Assembly: GCA_011389895.1 (NCBI GenBank)
Contig: JAABTN010000023.1
Coordinates: 1 to 46,569, forward strand
Length of the DNA stretch: 46,569 nt
From: Maritimibacter sp.
Lineage (GTDB): Bacteria; Pseudomonadota; Alphaproteobacteria; Rhodobacterales; Rhodobacteraceae
Direction of reading: 5' to 3'
Shown: positions 44,303 through 46,569 of the stretch, piece by piece
Numbering within the stretch: position 1 is the stretch's first letter
How the letters are laid out: each line of letters opens with the position of its first letter
Made by a program: the position numbers and the translations under genes
The notes under the pieces: generated by a model
The model's database searches: none
What the model was told of the DNA's origin: nothing
Seen by the model: the letters and a program-made list of their open reading frames with translations, nothing else

Positions 44303-45100
44303 ATGACCTTTTTTCTGCTCTCCATGGTCTTGGTCGCCGCTACGATTTCGGTAGCGCGACCAGCCATGGCGGGGCAGAAACGCATTCCGGTGGCGGGTGT
44401 GACCGGGTCGCATGTCATCGTTCTTCTGGCTGTCATGACATTCGTCGCCCTCGCGTTTGGGCCGGCGTCGAGCCTTGCGCTTCTGATCGCGCACAATATG
44501 CATGAGCTTGGGCTTGTCATCGGGTATCGGCTGGCGGGCCACCGTTCTGTGCGCTTCCGGCTTCTGCCGACGCCCCGCGCGGGCCCGGTCAGCCCGGAGC
44601 CCCACGACAGCGATCTTGGCGCCTTTTTCGTGGGCCTCTTCGCCCCGGCCTTTGCCCTTGCCCCGATGGTTGCGGCCTTTGCGCTTGCCGACCTGACCGT
44701 GGGCACGGCGCTCCAACCCTTGTTCGGGGCCTTGGCGCTGTTCATCGGGGCCTATAATTTCGTCGCTCTCCTGCCGATCTGGCCGCTGCCCGGCGGGCAT
44801 CTCGTGCGCCTCTTGCTGCGGCCTCAGGTGCAACGGGTCAGCCCGCTTCCAGCCGCAGCTTTTCTCGCGGGATTGATGAGCCTGTCATGGGCCTTCGAAG
44901 CGCCGCTTCTGTTTGTGCTCGCCCTTGTCGGCGCGCTGGCCTATGCGCTTCAACCCCCGCTGGACGAGGGGCGTGCACCGCTTTCGCTGCGCCAGATCGC
45001 GCTGGGAGTTGCGGCCTATCTCGCAACGCTCGGGGCGTTCTTTCTCGGGGGCTGGTGGGTCATCCTGCTGATCGCAGGGAACGGCACACTTCCCCAGTAA
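44303..45100 (+). CDS. M50-like membrane protein with altered zinc motifs
   Basis: A 265-residue polytopic protein with about six membrane segments. Its layout resembles site-2 protease (M50): HNMHELGL (64-71) sits where M50 proteins have HExxH, but the second His is Leu, and LPIWPLPGGH (157-166) matches the second motif with Pro where the zinc-binding Asp (LDG) is expected. It may be an inactive homologue, or H64/H67 may replace the ligands. The ATG at 44303 has GAGG five bases before it; a GTG six codons earlier is the alternative. Confidence 0.65.
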   Translation: MTFFLLSMVLVAATISVARPAMAGQKRIPVAGVTGSHVIVLLAVMTFVALAFGPASSLALLIAHNMHELGLVIGYRLAGHRSVRFRLLPTPRAGPVSPEPHDSDLGAFFVGLFAPAFALAPMVAAFALADLTVGTALQPLFGALALFIGAYNFVALLPIWPLPGGHLVRLLLRPQVQRVSPLPAAAFLAGLMSLSWAFEAPLLFVLALVGALAYALQPPLDEGRAPLSLRQIALGVAAYLATLGAFFLGGWWVILLIAGNGTLPQ

Positions 45101-45133
45101 CCTTCCCCCGCCACCTTCCCCAGTAACCTTCCC
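45089..45133. repeat. Tandem direct repeat across the M50-like stop codon
   Basis: The 19-base unit CTTCCCCAGTAACCTTCCC occurs at 45089-45107 and again at 45115-45133, a period of 26 bases. The first copy holds the gene's last codons and TAA stop, so the second is a non-coding copy created by a local duplication. Confidence 0.9.
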
Positions 45134-45205
45134 GGAACCCTTCACCCGGCTCCCTCTTCCCCTCGCGCCGGACCCGTGCCAGTGTCGCGGTCAGGGAGGC
45201 GCGTG

Positions 45206-45895
45206 ATGACGATCAAGACCTGTGTTTTCGATGCCTATGGCACGCTGTTTGACGTGGCCGCCGCCGCGCGCGACGCGGCCCGCGAACCCGGCGCAGAGCG
45301 CCTTGCAAAAGCCTGGCCAACGCTTGCCGCCGACTGGCGTCGCAAGCAGCTTGAATACACATGGCTGCGCGCGATCACCGGGGAGCACACGGATTTCTGG
45401 TCCGTCACCCAGGACGGACTTGACTGGGCGCTCGATGCACAGGGGCTTCTGGGCGATGCGGCATTGCGCGAGCGCCTGCTGAACCTCTACTGGACCCTGC
45501 CCGCCTATGCCGAAGTGCCGGGGGTTCTCGCCGACCTGAAAGCCGCTGGGTTCAGCACCGCGATCTTGTCGAACGGGTCGCCCGACATGCTCGACGCGGC
45601 CGTGGTGTCGGCCGGTCTTGGCGACATGCTCGACGACGTGCTGTCGGTCGAGAGCGTGGGCGTCTTCAAACCCGCCGACGCGGTCTATTCGCTTGTCACC
45701 GAACGCTTTGCCTGCACGCCGGACGAGGTGCTGTTCGTGTCGTCCAACGGGTGGGATGCCTCGGCGGCGGCAGGTTACGGGTTCATCACCCTCTGGGTGA
45801 ACCGGGCGGGCGACCCGATGGATCGTCTCGGCCATCCGCCCCACGAAATGCTGACCGACCTGACCCCCATTCCCGACATAGCAAAGGCGATTTGA
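45206..45895 (+). CDS. (S)-2-haloacid dehalogenase, HAD type II
   Basis: A 229-residue HAD-superfamily hydrolase that removes halide from short 2-haloacids. The nucleophile is Asp9 in CVFDAYGTLFD; motif II is ILSNGS, the Lys motif is GVFKPADAVY, and motif III/IV is VSSNGWDASAAAGYGF, the SSNxWD pattern typical of type II dehalogenases. The ATG at 45206 follows GGGAGG. Its stop overlaps the next start by one base. Substrate range is not shown. Confidence 0.92.
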   Translation: MTIKTCVFDAYGTLFDVAAAARDAAREPGAERLAKAWPTLAADWRRKQLEYTWLRAITGEHTDFWSVTQDGLDWALDAQGLLGDAALRERLLNLYWTLPAYAEVPGVLADLKAAGFSTAILSNGSPDMLDAAVVSAGLGDMLDDVLSVESVGVFKPADAVYSLVTERFACTPDEVLFVSSNGWDASAAAGYGFITLWVNRAGDPMDRLGHPPHEMLTDLTPIPDIAKAI

Positions 45896-46569
45896 TGAGC
45901 GGTATTCAGACTTTCACCACCCCCGACGGGGTGAACATCGCCTACCGCGACGAAGGCCGGGGTTTGCCGGTGATCGCGCTCGCCGGTCTGACCCGGACCC
46001 ACCGGGATTTCGACTTTCTCGCGCCCTACCTCGATGATGTGCGCCTTGTCCGCCCCGATTATCGTGGTCGCGGCGGATCGGACTGGGCCGATTGGTCGAC
46101 CTATACCGTGCCCAAGGAAGCCGGGGATGTCGTCGCCCTGATGGATCACCTCGGGATCGACAAGGCCGCGTTCATCGGCACCTCGCGTGGCGGCATGAAC
46201 GCGATGTTCATCGCCGCCACCCAGCCTGACCGGGTGATCGGCGTCGCGCTCAACGATGTCGGGCCAGAGATCGCGCGCGCGGGGCTGGACGCCATCGACG
46301 CCTATATCGGGCGCAACCCGGCGGCCAAGACGCTTGAAGAGGTGGCAGACGACCGGGCGCGCACCGCCGTGGGCTTTGCTGACGTGCCGATCGCACGATG
46401 GATCGAGGAGGCCGAGCGGAATTACGAGGTGACGCCGGACGGCCTTCGGATCAATTACGACCCTGCGTTGCGCGAAAGCTATCTCGCCGCCATGGCCGCC
46501 GGGGACACCGACCTTTGGCCATTGTTCGACGCGCTGGCGGGCAAACCCGTCGCGGTGGTCCATGGCAAG
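45895..46569 (+). CDS. Alpha/beta hydrolase (truncated by window end)
   Basis: The first 225 codons of an alpha/beta-fold hydrolase whose ATG overlaps the dehalogenase stop (TGATG). The oxyanion region is ALAGLTRTHRDFDFL, then PDYRGRGGSDWAD, and the nucleophile elbow is GTSRGGMNAM. The acid and His motifs are probably beyond the window: the sequence stops at VAVVHGK. It may be an ester or carboxylester hydrolase co-expressed with the dehalogenase; the substrate is unknown. Confidence 0.88.
   Translation, partial: MSGIQTFTTPDGVNIAYRDEGRGLPVIALAGLTRTHRDFDFLAPYLDDVRLVRPDYRGRGGSDWADWSTYTVPKEAGDVVALMDHLGIDKAAFIGTSRGGMNAMFIAATQPDRVIGVALNDVGPEIARAGLDAIDAYIGRNPAAKTLEEVADDRARTAVGFADVPIARWIEEAERNYEVTPDGLRINYDPALRESYLAAMAAGDTDLWPLFDALAGKPVAVVHGK

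Overview
The window is chromosomal DNA of a high-GC alphaproteobacterium, most probably a Rhodobacteraceae (Roseobacter-group) member. The grounds are gene order (leuA-mreBCD-mrdA; ihfB-lapA-trpF; aroA-cmk-rpsA; miaB-phoH-ybeY-corC-lnt-metK; irr divergent from fabA-fabB-fabI), a class II AroA, an Irr-type Fur protein, and a SAM/SAH riboswitch directly upstream of metK, a class known from Rhodobacterales. There is no phage, insertion sequence, CRISPR, rRNA or tRNA gene. This is mostly core genome with a few accessory genes set between conserved blocks.

Layout. 1-5000 (minus): the cell-elongation operon (mrdA N-terminal part, mreD, mreC, mreB) downstream of leuA. leuA is preceded by a probable leader peptide with a Leu-rich tail, whose start codon lies at the predicted transcription start. 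5065-8000 (plus): an SDR gene coupled to an FeS-type photolyase, then a TetR regulator. 8076-9734 (minus): a secreted protein of 19 uninterrupted 23-residue MORN repeats. 9880-12100 (plus): nadE and a coupled membrane protein. 12123-12907 (minus): a MaoC-like dehydratase and a small membrane protein. 13061-18249: an LldD-type oxidase, rplY with its terminator, an FkbM methyltransferase (minus), pth, a serine hydrolase and a DUF2237 protein. 18265-23077: trpB, trpF, lapA and ihfB on minus, with a plus-strand tannase-family esterase between trpB and trpF. 23401-29909: rpsA, cmk, a membrane protein, aroA and trmB on minus, with a plus-strand TPR/sulfotransferase gene between rpsA and cmk. 30071-38531: a DoxX protein, then metK, lnt, corC, ybeY, phoH, a lipoprotein/OmpA pair and miaB on minus. 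38663-46569: a possible glycosyltransferase, an FKBP isomerase, irr divergent from fabABI, a Cys-rich membrane protein, a degenerate M50-like membrane protein, a haloacid dehalogenase and a truncated alpha/beta hydrolase.

Functional links. The mre/mrd genes build the elongation machinery. leuA, trpB, trpF and aroA serve amino-acid synthesis. fabA, fabB and fabI form the anaerobic-type unsaturated fatty-acid branch next to the iron regulator irr. ybeY, phoH, miaB, trmB, rpsA, rplY and pth serve translation and RNA maturation.

The least expected signals are the apparently leaderless leuA leader peptide with alternative hairpins (4837-5011), a 30-residue two-cysteine module shared without gaps by the adjacent lipoprotein and OmpA genes (36091-37007), the M50-like protein lacking canonical zinc ligands (44303-45100), and a repeated inverted motif in the ihfB leader (23103-23240).
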